From Channa striata (taxonomy: Eukaryota; Chordata; Actinopteri; Anabantiformes; Channidae): a stretch of 64,000 bases of DNA. Every line of letters starts with the position of its first letter. The stretch's first letter is position 1. Below, in pieces: positions 1 through 11,580 of this stretch. A model generated the notes under the pieces. That model did no database searches. It was not told the origin of the DNA and saw nothing but the letters and a program-made list of their open reading frames with translations. Where the stretch lies: NCBI GenBank assembly GCA_033026295.1, contig CM065173.1, positions 8,597,517 through 8,661,516 of the forward strand, given 5' to 3'. The translations under genes were made by a program, and so were the position numbers.

Positions 1-675
1 AATATTACTGTCAAAGCGTCAGCAGTGATAAAAGACTCCACCATTAAAGGCTTTTATGGAAATACACAGAATGGCAAGCATAAAATCAATAAGTGCACAC
101 ATGCACTCACCGCTGGAAGTCATTAAGAACATCTGAACCAAATTCCCTCACATACATCAAGCGTGCTGAAACACAATAGACTTTTAATCCGGTTTTTGAA
201 TGGCTGACTTGACGTGGGCCAGCTTATTGCCATTGTGTTGACACAAATTTACTTCAACAATGAGGCAGAGGGGAGATCAAATGTGGTCCGCAACTAATCA
301 TTCGTTATCCTGCGAGCTTAACGACCTGTGTAACGGACATTACGGCGATGGATTCCGCCAAGGAGGAGTACTCCTGACCTTATTTTTCAGGCGGACATCA
401 GCACGGACACCAACAGGTTTCAGCTGGTATCATGGAAAAAAAGTCCTGCTCGTCCTTCCAGCAGATTTCAAGATGATAGTAGTACCAACTGAGTTTCTAA
501 TTAGGATAAAAGGGGCTGATATTTTAATAACAGTTATGTCTATGCTACAGAAATGAGGGCAAAGGTCAAATCTGAATGAATACTCATAAACCTAAAGGAC
601 ACCTTCACTGATTTTGATCATGGTACATGTTACAAGATAAAACAGATTATGTTACCTTGTTTTCGATACTATGGA

Positions 676-800
676 GGTTGTAATCATGGTCAACCCTTGT
701 TTTTTCCTCCTGCAGATGACATCATCTGAACTCCTAATGATAAAAAACTCCTCCAGGTGATGTCATCTGAATGGGTTTTTCGGCTATAATTCAGAGTGAA
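676..800 (+). repeat. Dispersed repeat, copy 1 (ATGTCATCTGA family)
   Basis: GTTGTAATCATGGTCA, AACTCCTCCAGGTGATGTCA and GTTTTTCGGCTATAATTCAG recur in the same order at 10612-10730. The family is not one I can name. The two internal ATGACATCATCTGAA / GTGATGTCATCTGAA blocks are related to each other. Confidence 0.6.
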
Positions 801-2059
801 TTTGAAAATTGGTGAAGTCGCCCTTTAAAGGAATCCACATTTCAGTCCGACTTCTGATGGCCTCACATCTTAGGCACTGTGGCACATTTCTGAGAAAGTT
901 TACTACTCCACAAACTGTTTGTACTCCCTGTACTCTCAGGTCACTGTACAGGGTTCCATAGACCTCTGCGGGGATGCTGTTTTTACCCTTTCCTGTGCAC
1001 CATCTTTTCAGCTGACAGGGAATTGCATAATGTGCAGAGAGAGCACGGCCGCAGAGTTGCATCTCGTTAGTGCCGCTCCGAACGTGTGAAGCTCCCCACC
1101 ATGCCGAATGTTAATTGGATAATCAATCTCTCCAAAATTGTAGTGGTCCAAGGCCTCGGTGAAGTGCTTTATCAATGTCACTGTGTCAGCAGCTCCCCTG
1201 TCCTCATTTCCTCCCCTCAGTAAGCTGCAAAGTTCAGGAGCTACAGTGGAGGCTTTTATCTGTCTCAGGCTCACAAAAGAAAACACAACAGTGGAGGTTC
1301 AGGTAGGGACAGATACAAATGGGCTGCGGCAGCACTGCCGGTGATTTATAGATCTTCACCGGACAGTTCACCAGGAGAGTGCACCTCATCTGATATGTGC
1401 TACCTCTGACCCCCAGCCAAGCTTTTACAAGTTATTTTGTCAGAAACCCTAGGAGGCTTTAATCCTGCCCTCCGCAGCCCAAACTCTAATGGTAGGTGTT
1501 TATGGAAGGGGTCTGGCTCCACCCCCCACCCTCCCGTTTAGCAGGCCTGATGGAATTCAGGTGGCGGAGCTAACAACATATGGAAAGCCCATTAGAGACT
1601 GCATTAGAAATGACCTTTTAAGCCCTTTGTCTGTACCATATTTCATCATTTTGGACACAACGTGCACACAGGCATTAGTCGTGGTTTATGTCCAAATGGA
1701 TTAGGATGTCTATTGATGTCCGCGTTTAGAGAAAACGCTAATAAGTGCTGTGTAGTGAATGTTGCTCCTTTTTCTCCCTTTAAAATCCATCTGCAAAGTG
1801 TTTTGCTTTTCTTTCACAGCACTTAGTTTTATACAAAGTAAAAAAAGTGTTCTTCTGCAGCAGTTGAGTTTGGAACAAACATCTGAATTATAATTAGATT
1901 TTTAAATATCAGGATTTAACTGAAAAAAAAAACAGCTGGAAAAAAAGACGATATATTTCTTTAAACAAGCTGTCCCATTTTAGCACAAATCAGATTACCA
2001 GCACATGCACTTTCATTTTTGGACTCTCAGACACACTCATTTGCATCCACAGGCCCAAC

Positions 2060-2400
2060 ATAAATGTCAAACTCTACTCTCTGGCTCATTAATAATAAAA
2101 TGGAACATCTAGATCCCAAAGCTTGTGTGGCATTTTTGGCAATTAGCAGACTGACTGTTGTAATTTCAAATGCTGCCCTTAGGGCTCCAATATGCATATG
2201 ATAAATATTTAAATGAAGCTGCAGTCAACAATCAGCCTGTGAGAGCCAGATTTAAGAAGCAGCTATTTAGCCAGTGTCAGTCACTATGAATGTTTAAATG
2301 TGAACCTGCTTACCCTGCAGCTACTCAGGATTCATAAATGTGTAGATGTGGTCTCATCAGAATATTCAGCCGCTCTAGAATATAGGGTGGATAAATGAGT
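2060..2400. promoter_or_regulatory. Candidate non-coding regulatory element
   Basis: This unique sequence contains an octamer-like ATATGCATATGATAA, TATTTAAATGAAG and several ATTA cores, with no coding potential or repeats. The regulatory role is an impression only. Confidence 0.2.
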
Positions 2401-2779
2401 TTCACTTGAAAGTAACTGCACTTTATTATACTTCATTTAGTCTTTCAGCGGGATCATCTTTAGAAAGACGCCCAGGCTCGCTGAGTGAGGCGGGAAGGTG
2501 ACAAGCTTCTCACAATTACCCCTTCAACAAGCATGTTTTCAAACAGATATAATTTTTTTTTAGTCGCATATATGTGTCAAAAATTCCATGTTACTCAAGT
2601 GGTGCTGTTGGGACTGGACAGGGTTTTAGGGTTAGGCACAAAAACTTTAGGGTAGGATTTTGTTACGACTTACATTAGATAAAAACTAAATGCAACAAAC
2701 AGTCACAACGACACACACGTGCTCCCTTACTGTAATAACCACATTTGCCACATTGAAAAAGCTGTTCACATTTTGAACA

Positions 2780-2996
2780 GACTTTAACATTTTTGTTGTG
2801 ACGTACCCACCATTGTTGTTATCTTTTGTTTTTAATAAATAAGTTGAGATAAAGAAGATACCCTTGCATGCTGCCCTACTGTTCATATCATATCGTATCA
2901 CTGTATCATAAACTTTTTACATTTTCCATAATTTTCAAGAGTTGAATATCTTTTAGTTGAAATACTTTTTGTGAGTTACTTTTTGTGAGTAGTGCA
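2780..2996 (+). mobile_element. 3' half of the mariner-like element seen at 61968-62397
   Basis: It shares CATTTTTGTTGTG, TACCCAC, CTTTTTACATTTTCCATAA, AGTTGAATATC and the terminal CTTTTTGTGAGTAGTG with the right part of the intron 4 element, in the same order and orientation. The left end is missing. Confidence 0.65.
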
Positions 2997-3322
2997 TAAA
3001 CTACACTGAAAGCTGGGAGCTTTGATCACTGACGCAAACAGGTTTCCTAAATGTCCACGTGTAACGCAGAAGAGACTGGAAAAAATTATGTTTTGGACAC
3101 CTCAGGAATGTGAATGGGATGGGAAGGATATAAAAAGGACGAAAAGGGACCTTATGTTGACAAATGAAATTGAAATAGCGAAGAATTATATTTGAAAAAC
3201 TCATAAAAAACAAAAATATGATGTTTTCCAGTGGATCCAACTAATTCGAGTACATTGTGTCACACTCGTCTGTTGTGCCACTTTTCAGAATCCTGACAAA
3301 AAGTGAGGCATCCTCACAAGAT

Positions 3323-3358
3323 GGAGGATGAGAATGTGACGTCAACTTCACATCCTCC
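3323..3358. promoter_or_regulatory. Palindromic CRE flanked by inverted GGAGGATG arms
   Basis: A full cAMP-response element TGACGTCA at 3337-3344 sits between GGAGGATG (3323-3330) and its inverse CATCCTCC (3351-3358). A CpG-containing stretch follows to 3435. This suggests a regulatory site, though no gene start is visible nearby. Confidence 0.4.
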
Positions 3359-3927
3359 CTGCTGCCGCTCCCTTCGGTTTAATTAGCCGCTCTCATTGCT
3401 ATTTGCCGTGCACGCGAGTAAACGTTACGTCTTGTTCTGCCAGTTGGCCCTCTGCGAATGAAATCAAAGTGTAGAGGGAAACCATAAAAGAACACAGCTC
3501 CAAATGTCAGCAAGAGGCATCAGCGCCTCTAAATCGTGAAACATGTCGCGTGTTAGGCGCACGCATTCTTCTTTTTATGTTTGCCACCTGCTGCCGTGCA
3601 CCAAAGCACACAGAAATGACGGCGCCGACAACAGGTGCATTACAATGAAATACAGCTCACTCTGCCGAGAATACGACCACATGTAGTAAACACATGCAAA
3701 CCCATTTAGACTGTGGTAAAAAACAGTGAGTCTGTGGTGGATAATTTGTCTAGGTGTGATGCTCTTCTTTATCACATGGCGTCAGGCTGTTTCAGATGCA
3801 AATCCGGGCTCGAGCAACTTTAACTAAACAACAGACTTTCCATCACTGAGAACCATTAAAGCTGGAATAACCATGTGTGTGCATGTGTGGGTTTATCCCT
3901 CAATCCCAGCGGAGTTATTCCTCCAGG

Positions 3928-3945
3928 CTGCTGCTGCTGCTGCTG
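3928..3945. repeat. (CTG)6 run
   Basis: Six uninterrupted CTG units in non-coding upstream DNA. Confidence 0.9.
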
Positions 3946-5437
3946 CGAACAACAACACGCTTTTAGTCATTGTGCTGACTTGAACAACCGATGGAATTTA
4001 AAATGCTTCTTATATCACCGGCCTGACGTTCAGCGTTGCAGCATCGAGTGTTATCTGTACTTTTGAATTTACAGTAAATGTCATCTACGACTCTCCTTTG
4101 GATAACACTTTCTTTAAGGGCTGCATAAATGTTTTGTAATGCAAGCTAATCCTAAACATTTATGTGCACATTAAATCACACATATTACTTATTCGTGCTT
4201 TTGTAAACAATCACAAGAGCTCCTGAGGCAGAGCTGTAACCGCTGCTACAGTTAATGAATGCTTAAAAACAGCATCCTTTATTTTTCAAACATTTTTAAA
4301 CACCTAATGAATATTTAATATCACACTGTAAATTTGTTGTCTTTTGATTAGTTATTTATAAATTTACACTGTACTAACTCAAAGCAAATTACATTTTTTC
4401 AGAGTGCACAGCAGGGCAATTCAGTATACTACTGCATTATACATTTATCATGATAAATTATTCATATTCTCACTGCCAGTGAGTATCAAAAATATATTTT
4501 AGAATTTATCCGCTGATGGTCCTTGTAGCCAATTTCATCTGAGTTGGAAGAGCTAATTTTACAGTATCACCTCATTGCCCACACTTAAAAAGGAGACAGA
4601 TAACACTATTGTGCTTGTGGGACAGCTGTAGTGCTATAGTTTGTGTCATAGGCCTGAACAAGCAGCCAGTCTGTCTGAAAACCGTTAATTATTTCATCTT
4701 TTGGTTTGGGGAGACAAAATAGCTGGTCTGCTAAGCTAAGTTCAGACATATGAGTGAAATCAATTAATCCATCAATAGCCCCTTTCAAGCATTAACTCTA
4801 GAGAATATCAGGAGGATCAGGTCAGGAAAATTACGTCATCAACACGCAATGTTACACTTACGCTACATTTTGTAAGGAATATAATTGCTTGCGGATTAGT
4901 TTTGAGTCTGATAGGTTTCCTATTAACATAATGAAGATGTGAAAACAATAAGACGTTCATACTGAACATAACACAGTTTCACTGCGGTTCAACACATACA
5001 TTGACTGACTGCAGATTTAATAAACGTAGTTCCGATTGTGTTTTGGTGCTCAAAGCACTTTGTTAAGGTTAGGAAAAGGTTGTAGTCGGGTTTACTAGGC
5101 AAAACATGTTTATTAACCTTTAAGCAAAACCACAATCTAGCAAAGGGCTTTATTTTCTAAGTTGAACTGCACACAGGACTGTCTGTGGTACGGCAGCCGT
5201 GCCCTCTATGTGACTCGCTTTGGATTAATAAATGCCTTTCATTCATTTAAAAATATGTTGCACCGAAACATAATCCAGCCTTTGATGATGTTCCCTTTAA
5301 AAAAACGAACATTGTCTGCAGCTGCACAGGACAGTGCTGCTAACACATATACCAAATCGTTATGAACAAAATATTCAAATGTCTGCAGCAGACAAAAAAG
5401 TACGGTCTCACGATCTTCAGTGTGACATAAAAGCCAA

Positions 5438-5483
5438 GTTGTTGAGTTGCTTGTTTGAACTAGCAAACAAGCAACTGAACAAC
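5438..5483. repeat. 20-bp inverted repeat with one mismatch
   Basis: GTTGTTGAGTTGCTTGTTTG at 5438-5457 is complementary to 5464-5483 at 19 of 20 positions, with a 6-nt loop AACTAG. No coding or transposon context was recognised. Confidence 0.8.
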
Positions 5484-7756
5484 TCGGGCACCAGAAAAAA
5501 AAAAAACAGAAACCCGATGTGTGTCTCTGTGGACTAAAAACATCCATCCATCCATGTTTACTTTCTGATTTTTCACTCTTTATTTAATTCAAATAAAAGA
5601 AAATAAACAAACCCCCGCAGCGGATTTTGCCACAGTGTAACGGTACTCCCCAAATGGGGCACCATCTGTTTGGCCAGCTCCCTGTAAATGAGCAGTTCAC
5701 CTGACTGAGAACATATCCCATTTCCTCTGCTGAGATGAAGCGATGGGTAAGTGGAGCTTGTTATCTGTGGTAGAACAACTGCAGCTTGTGTCCCTGTACC
5801 ACTGCCTGTGGAAAAAAATAAAAAAATATGGTGATAGTGCTTAAGAAAAGGCAGGCTCATCCTCCCTGGGGTTTCTGGTGTCTAAATATTATCCATGTTT
5901 CCTTCAACGTCAATGCCGCTCTCATTGTTTACCAAGAGAGCCTGACACAAAGCGCAGTATGAGGCAGTGTAGCCATTCAAAGGATGGGCGAGGAAGTCGC
6001 TACCAACTGTGCAGTGAATGCCATTATCTATGGTGTGCATATTGAGAGGCACCAAGGGCATCAACAAGAGCGTGTTGTGTGTTTTGTCGTGCTGTGAGCT
6101 GCCTTTCAACGCATTTCCAAGGGCAGCGCTGGAAATGCACTATAGGGGCCCAGAGATAGAAAACAATATTGTCAGTAGGCCATCAGCTCATGTTCTTTTC
6201 TCAGTGGCAAGTGAGAAAGAGAAAAAGGGGAGAGAAACTGCCATAACCTTTAAAATTCACAGTGGTTCCCGTCGGGCTTCTCAAGAGCGCTACAGCCTGG
6301 GGGCAATATCATGCAATTCCAGCCTAGTTTAACCATGTCAAGGGAGGCCTTGAGCATGTAATTTCTGGTATTACTCCTACTGAACTTGAACAAATAGGTG
6401 TTTTCTGTCACAAACAGGTTATGCGCCGTGTGTTCAGCGGTTCGTGTGAACGCGCTCGGTAAGGCGTCAGTCAGTGCGTTATCGTGGCGCAGGTTGGAAG
6501 CAGCGAGCGTGCACTTTCATCAGATCGTCTTGCTCTCACGTGCCCTCCAGGATACAGCATCACAGACTGGATGGTGAGCATGTGGTGGGGTGTTTTTGTG
6601 ATTTTGGCATGTATGGGTATAAGTTTCTTAACAATCGCTTCATGCTATTTGCAGCTACTGCAACAATTCCTCCAATATGTGCAGTACATGTCAAATTTTA
6701 CCCGGTTAATTCTTTTACCACTAGTTATATTCAGTAAGTGACATTATGGAGTCATGTCAAACTGGTTTCAACCTTTTGTGCTGTAATCTGTCTTGTGTGG
6801 TCCGTCACACAAGCCCAGACAGACTGAGTCACTTTCCTCAGCAGCGCCTTGGCTAAAATGTGATCCTGATGAGGAATGGCATTAAGCCAGAATGCACGTT
6901 TCTTTTTTGCACGTTTGCTCCAATCGCTCGTGTTGTAACTCAACATACCGGTAGTTGTTTCCTCCCTTCACGCGAAGCTGTTAGCTGCCATTCAATCTCG
7001 TGGAATAAGAAAAACAACCTCCACACTGGGAGATGATTCATCACAGGAGACATTAGGCTGTAATTCGGTTTGGTCAAAGTTTCAGTTTATTGTTATTTGA
7101 TTATGACTGGGGCGGGTGTTCTCATATAAGACCTTCATTAAGTTATTGCTCACTTGCTGTCAATCAGCAGACACTAGCACAGTGAGAAATGGATTTTCCT
7201 CCAAGAAATAAACCCTATTTTAAAAAAGCGTGTTGTTACCGTGCACGTCGGACTTTGTAAACGTGTGAAGTTGTGACGGATAATAACACGCTGAGCCCAC
7301 AGACTCATCCCTTTTTTATCTAATGGAATCCTGTTTTTCTTGCCTTGAGCTTTTAGGTGAGGTCTTCGTATCATATGTGTTTGTCTTTCTTCTTTTAGCT
7401 TCCTACCTTTTCAGCACAGGCTTTTATTTAATTCAAGCATGTGTGAGTATGTGTCGGTGTCATTGTCCATTAGTGTCTCTTTTTCTTTCATTGCGCAAAC
7501 AACAAGATGGATTTTTCCACCACGTGGTTGAAAATTCTGTGGAAGTTTTCCACCAGAGGATGCAGTTCTAACTGATATGATTTCAGATTGGCTTCAACTG
7601 GGCTGAAACTGACATCTAACAGCTTGCATTTCAAACCAAAGGATGAGGCATCATCACATGGTTATGAGGTGTAGAAGTATGTCATGTGTATTAATGCAAA
7701 GATGAATTTGTGCTATTCACCTTTAAATATAAAGATTAAAAACAAAGAAGAATTAA

Positions 7757-7850
7757 GATAAGAAGTAAGATAAGATAAGATCAAACTTTATTGATCCCAC
7801 TGCAGGGATATTCACTCGAAGATGCAGGAAGATGCAGACAATAATATTTT
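7757..7850. repeat. GATAA-rich repeat tail ending in TTTATTGATCCC
   Basis: Tandem AAGATAAGATAAGAT is followed by CAAACTTTATTGATCCCACT and GCAGGGATATTCACTCG. A very similar GATAA...TTTATTGATCCC...GGGAAATTC arrangement terminates a common fish retroelement as I recall. The copy has no coding portion. Confidence 0.55.
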
Positions 7851-8042
7851 CTGCGACAAATAAATGTTGTTATATAACACAATTTAGTTGAGAGTACAAT
7901 TAATTAAATACTAATTCAAACAATCAGTTGAACTGCTAAAACCCTTTACCGCTGATATAACCATTCTAGGCACAGAAATATCAGGTACTGTGTCTTAATA
8001 TGAAAATTATATTTAATTCCCTGAAATATCGTTACTCCATCG

Positions 8043-8360
8043 TACACTCACTGACCGCTTTATTAGGTACACCTGTACAATCTAACGCAATCCAACATAG
8101 CAGCTCTGCTGTGAATTATACTGTGATTCTACACTGGCCACATATTTTCTTTTAAATAGGGGAGAAACATTAAAACCACCCCTTGTTGTAATTACTGTGA
8201 CCTCAGTAATAAACAGAGGGTAAATTATCACCTTTGTTACAGTTTCAGCTTAAAAACTGAGAAATTTTAACATGGTTAAAAGTAAAATTCAATGCAGAAC
8301 TGCTGTACTGGATTGTATTAGATTGTATAGGTGTACCTAATAAAGTGGCCAGTGAGTGTA
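8043..8360. mobile_element. Complete terminal-inverted-repeat element, Tc1/mariner-like MITE
   Basis: The two ends are about 50-bp imperfect inverted repeats, at 8043-8093 and 8310-8360, sharing the core ACTTTATTAGGTACACCT on the outer side (ACCGCTTTATTAGG on the left, CCACTTTATTAGG in the right-end complement). Both ends are bounded by TA, consistent with a TA target-site duplication. At 318 bp it is far too short to encode a transposase, so it is non-autonomous. This end sequence is very common in fish genomes as I recall. A second, one-ended copy lies at 21985. Confidence 0.8.
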
Positions 8361-10611
8361 GTTGAGGCCATGGGACCTGACAGACGCAGTTAAGTCTCCC
8401 TCACATATGGAAAGTGAGAGGTGGGGGGGGGGTATTCAGATGGTTGCAATCTGCAACCTTCCCACTAGATGCCACCAACTATTACACACAGCACTTTTAC
8501 ATACTTGTCTTAATTTGGGGTTATTTTAAAAGCAGGTTTCATCTGTGACTGTGCAGCTTTATGCAAGTTAAAACTTTGTGTTGTGGTCAACATTTTGCAG
8601 CATGATGTCACCTGGTGCACAGGGAGGTCGTCCTGTAGTGTGTTTAAAATGAATTACAACCATCAGATCGAGTGGAGGCTACACAGAAATACCGCAGAGG
8701 GTTTACTCTGACATTAGGAGCGTTAACACTGTCTCCACGTGTCACCATTGTCCCAGGACAAATGTGAAGCTTAATAAAATGGAATTCAAATTCACCACTG
8801 TTCTGTCTTTGGGAGATTTATACATTAAAGTGCAGCGATAAAAGGAATCTGCCGCGGTTTGAGTAATGGAATATAGAATGAGCAAGATGGCTGATTAAAT
8901 TAACTCCATATCGTGCACTATGCCATTTGGTATCAGGTGTTTTAATCAGCTCTCAGGCCGTGTGACTGGTGATTTACACACTTCACACAGGCTGATATGT
9001 GTATGATTTACTGCGGTGCCACGCTCATCTTTTCTCATTAGGGAGGGGCTTTCTGCCGGCCGTCCTGCGTCTTCCTATATGGCACACAGCAAGAGGAGCG
9101 CAGGTAGCATTTGGGACGCAATCATTTTCCATGCAGATCGATCAAAAGCATAAAAATGGGAACTTACATTTTTACATCACCACTCAGCTTTTTAAGCATT
9201 CATCTTTGATCTGCCTCACTGTTAAAACTGTACACCCATTGGCAACCCCCACCCCAACTCCCCCCACACTGGCCTTTGAGGGGCCATGCTTTCTTACTTT
9301 CACATTTAATCCAGTTCATTATTTTGTGCCCCCCTCGGTCCACTCAGCTGTCAGGGGAGACAAAAGCCCTGCCAAATATGGATGCGTTTTTGTTCACTTA
9401 GATTTGTGTGGCCCTCCCCTGGGGACACTGCACCCCACCACCACCTCCTCTGTGGGTGGAAACGGCATTCAGAAAGTATGAAGTGAATGTAGTCACAGTG
9501 GAGGGCATATTCTTTTGAGGGTCATAATTGAATAGAAAAAAAAGTTGCTGTGCTCAAAGGAAAGTGGAGATCTAAAGGAAGATATTAACTATTGATTGAT
9601 GAATATCGGACGCAAGCACGAGCAGCAGGGCTCGATTATTACGGGGGAATGTTTTAAATTTTTCAAATTAACTTTACAAATGTTGGAATGTACAATACAC
9701 AACTTCAAACACACACACATTTGCTGTTTGTCCCAGTAAGCAGGACTATTTAAAACCTCCATTCAAATCTACCTTGACCATTTAAAACCCGTTTATTTTG
9801 GTGCAGGCAGGAGGAACTTTGCCTCAGTTAATTTAAGTGGGTTATTGTCAATGTTAGGAGCCAAGCTCAGTGCATATTTGCCAAAGCGTGTGATTAAAGG
9901 ACACACAAGTGGCACGTGTGTCCCTTTCTAGCTTTCTTAATCCTCGAACAGCAAACACACCCTTTGTCCAGAGGAGACTCTTTAGGCGAGCTCTGTCAGT
10001 CATCGCTCTTCAGTTTTGCAGATGTTGGCTCTCTATAGGTGCACTGCTACCAATTACCCGGCATGAGTGATAGGCGGTGGTGTGCAGGGCTTTGGCATAC
10101 ACTGGGGGTCATGGATGCTAGGTCTCAATTAACCACACAGCTACACCCGGGAGCTGCCATGGCCCCTATCTTGTATTTATAGAATAATAGAGACGGACAC
10201 AGTGCACTGGCAAGAGGCAAGACCCACAAGGTCAGCTGTTGTTTCTCCTGGCTCTTTGCAGCTGCTGCATAGGGACGAGCAAGAAAAAGAGAACTTGACA
10301 AGGCAGTTTAGATCCAGCTGGGGTTCGGCTTCTGTTTCCTTCAGCTTTCTCGTATGTGGAGACACACATTTACTGTTGTTTTGGTTCAAATCAATGCTGC
10401 AAATAAATTGTTTATTGTTTGGGGGTATCTTAGTGGATATGTTAAAGTGCAACTTCTCCAATTTTCCACTTGCTTTCTTTGGCTTTAGTTTAGGTTGTAA
10501 ATCTACATAAATGCTTTTAAGATTTTGGAATATTTCTCTCCTTGTAGCTGAATACCTGAGCATTTTTCATCCTTCGAAGTTCAGATTAGCTCATCTTGTT
10601 GCTCACATTAT

Positions 10612-10730
10612 AAAGTTTGTAATCGTGGTCACACTGCTTTTCCAGAACTCCTCCAGATGAGATCATCTAAGAACGCCTCTGAGTGATGTCATTTGGAGGA
10701 GTTTTTCAGCTAGAAGGAGAGAAATATTTT
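10612..10730 (+). repeat. Dispersed repeat, copy 2 (ATGTCATCTGA family)
   Basis: This direct-orientation copy of the 676-800 repeat carries GTTTGTAATCGTGGTCA, AACTCCTCCAGATGAGATCA, GTGATGTCATTTGGAGGAG and TTTTTCAGCTAGAA. It is diverged by substitutions and small gaps. Confidence 0.6.
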
Positions 10731-10884
10731 TAATACAGTAAAGTCAGAGGGATTTTTAAAGCGTTAACGTTTTTGAGCCTTCTGTAAAATACCCACCAAC
10801 ATGTTCTTTTGATATGTGGCTGTGGTGTCCCGATATTTTTGTCTTGTTTTGTTAAATTTTTGCATAATACTTTAACTAGAATAT

Positions 10885-10985
10885 TAAATCCACCCATTCA
10901 TCCATTATCTACACCCACTTATTCTTTGCAGGGTGGTGGGAGGCTGGAACCTATCCCAGCATGTGAGGGGGGCACGGCACACGGG
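10885..10985 (-). repeat. Fragment of the fish CATCCAT / CTATCCCAGC repeat
   Basis: The fragment carries CATTCATCCATTATCTACAC, GGGTGGTGGGAGGCTGGA and CCTATCCCAGC in sequence. This is the opposite-strand end of the family whose other part is seen at 13577-13790 (GGCTGGGAT...AGCC). Only about 100 bp remains. Confidence 0.6.
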
Positions 10986-11179
10986 CCACCTTCTACATTT
11001 GGTAAAATGTAACTCATCTCCATTCTTGCAGAAAATATTACCATGCTGCAAAGTTCACACTACATTAAGTACTTGGCAGTGTGAACAGTGCCAGATACTT
11101 TATGCTGCGGCACTATACAGTGACATTACATCTCGTCGTAGTAAACAACAGATGCTATCCTGAATATTAGCAGAAATAT

Positions 11180-11580
11180 GGCAATTTCTCCTCTTAATAA
11201 TCTCCCTCCTGCATGTGAGTCTCACCATAATGAGCATCAGCAGATTAAAATTTGTAATCCATGTGCTAATGGCCATGGCATTTTTGTCTTGCTTCATTAT
11301 GGAGATTTAATGCAGAAAGAGGAGCCCTCACTTTTTATGACAAGTGCAACGCAATCAAAGCTTGCATTAAGAGGTTGGTTACGTGACTCCTAAGGCTTTG
11401 TGGGATTCGATTTGCATCTTAAATCTAAGCACTAACGGCACAAAACACACTGCATGCATGCAGATTGGTCTAATTATAGAAGCCTCTGTCTTCCTGGACG
11501 TCCATAGATTAAGGTGTCTGCACTTGACAAGAATAGCCACATAACATATGATAATGTGCAGCAAAGTGCATGTTGAGCGT
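11180..11580. promoter_or_regulatory. Candidate homeodomain-rich enhancer
   Basis: This unique, repeat-free sequence has about eight TAAT/ATTA cores between 11190 and 11315, including CCATAATG (11225-11232) and its exact inverse CATTATGG (11295-11302). Its look is that of a conserved developmental enhancer. Conservation itself could not be tested. Confidence 0.25.

Larger units (their letters stand above)
1..8040. other. Non-coding region upstream of limch1, first part
   Basis: No exon with a recognisable protein family was found. The segment contains a dispersed repeat copy at 676-800, a mariner-like half element at 2780-2996, a CRE palindrome at 3323-3358, a (CTG)6 run at 3928-3945, a 20-bp inverted repeat at 5438-5483 and a GATAA-rich repeat tail at 7757-7850. 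Much of the rest, for example 2060-2460 and 4060-4330, is unique AT-rich sequence with homeodomain-like cores, possibly regulatory. No UCHL1-like exon was seen; UCHL1 is the upstream neighbour in mammals as I recall. Confidence 0.6.

Noticed and set aside
8999..9481. 160-codon open frame on the + strand
   Set aside because: It begins at GTG with no nearby ATG, is low in domain-like structure, Pro/Thr-rich only where the DNA is C-rich, and has no splice or promoter context.
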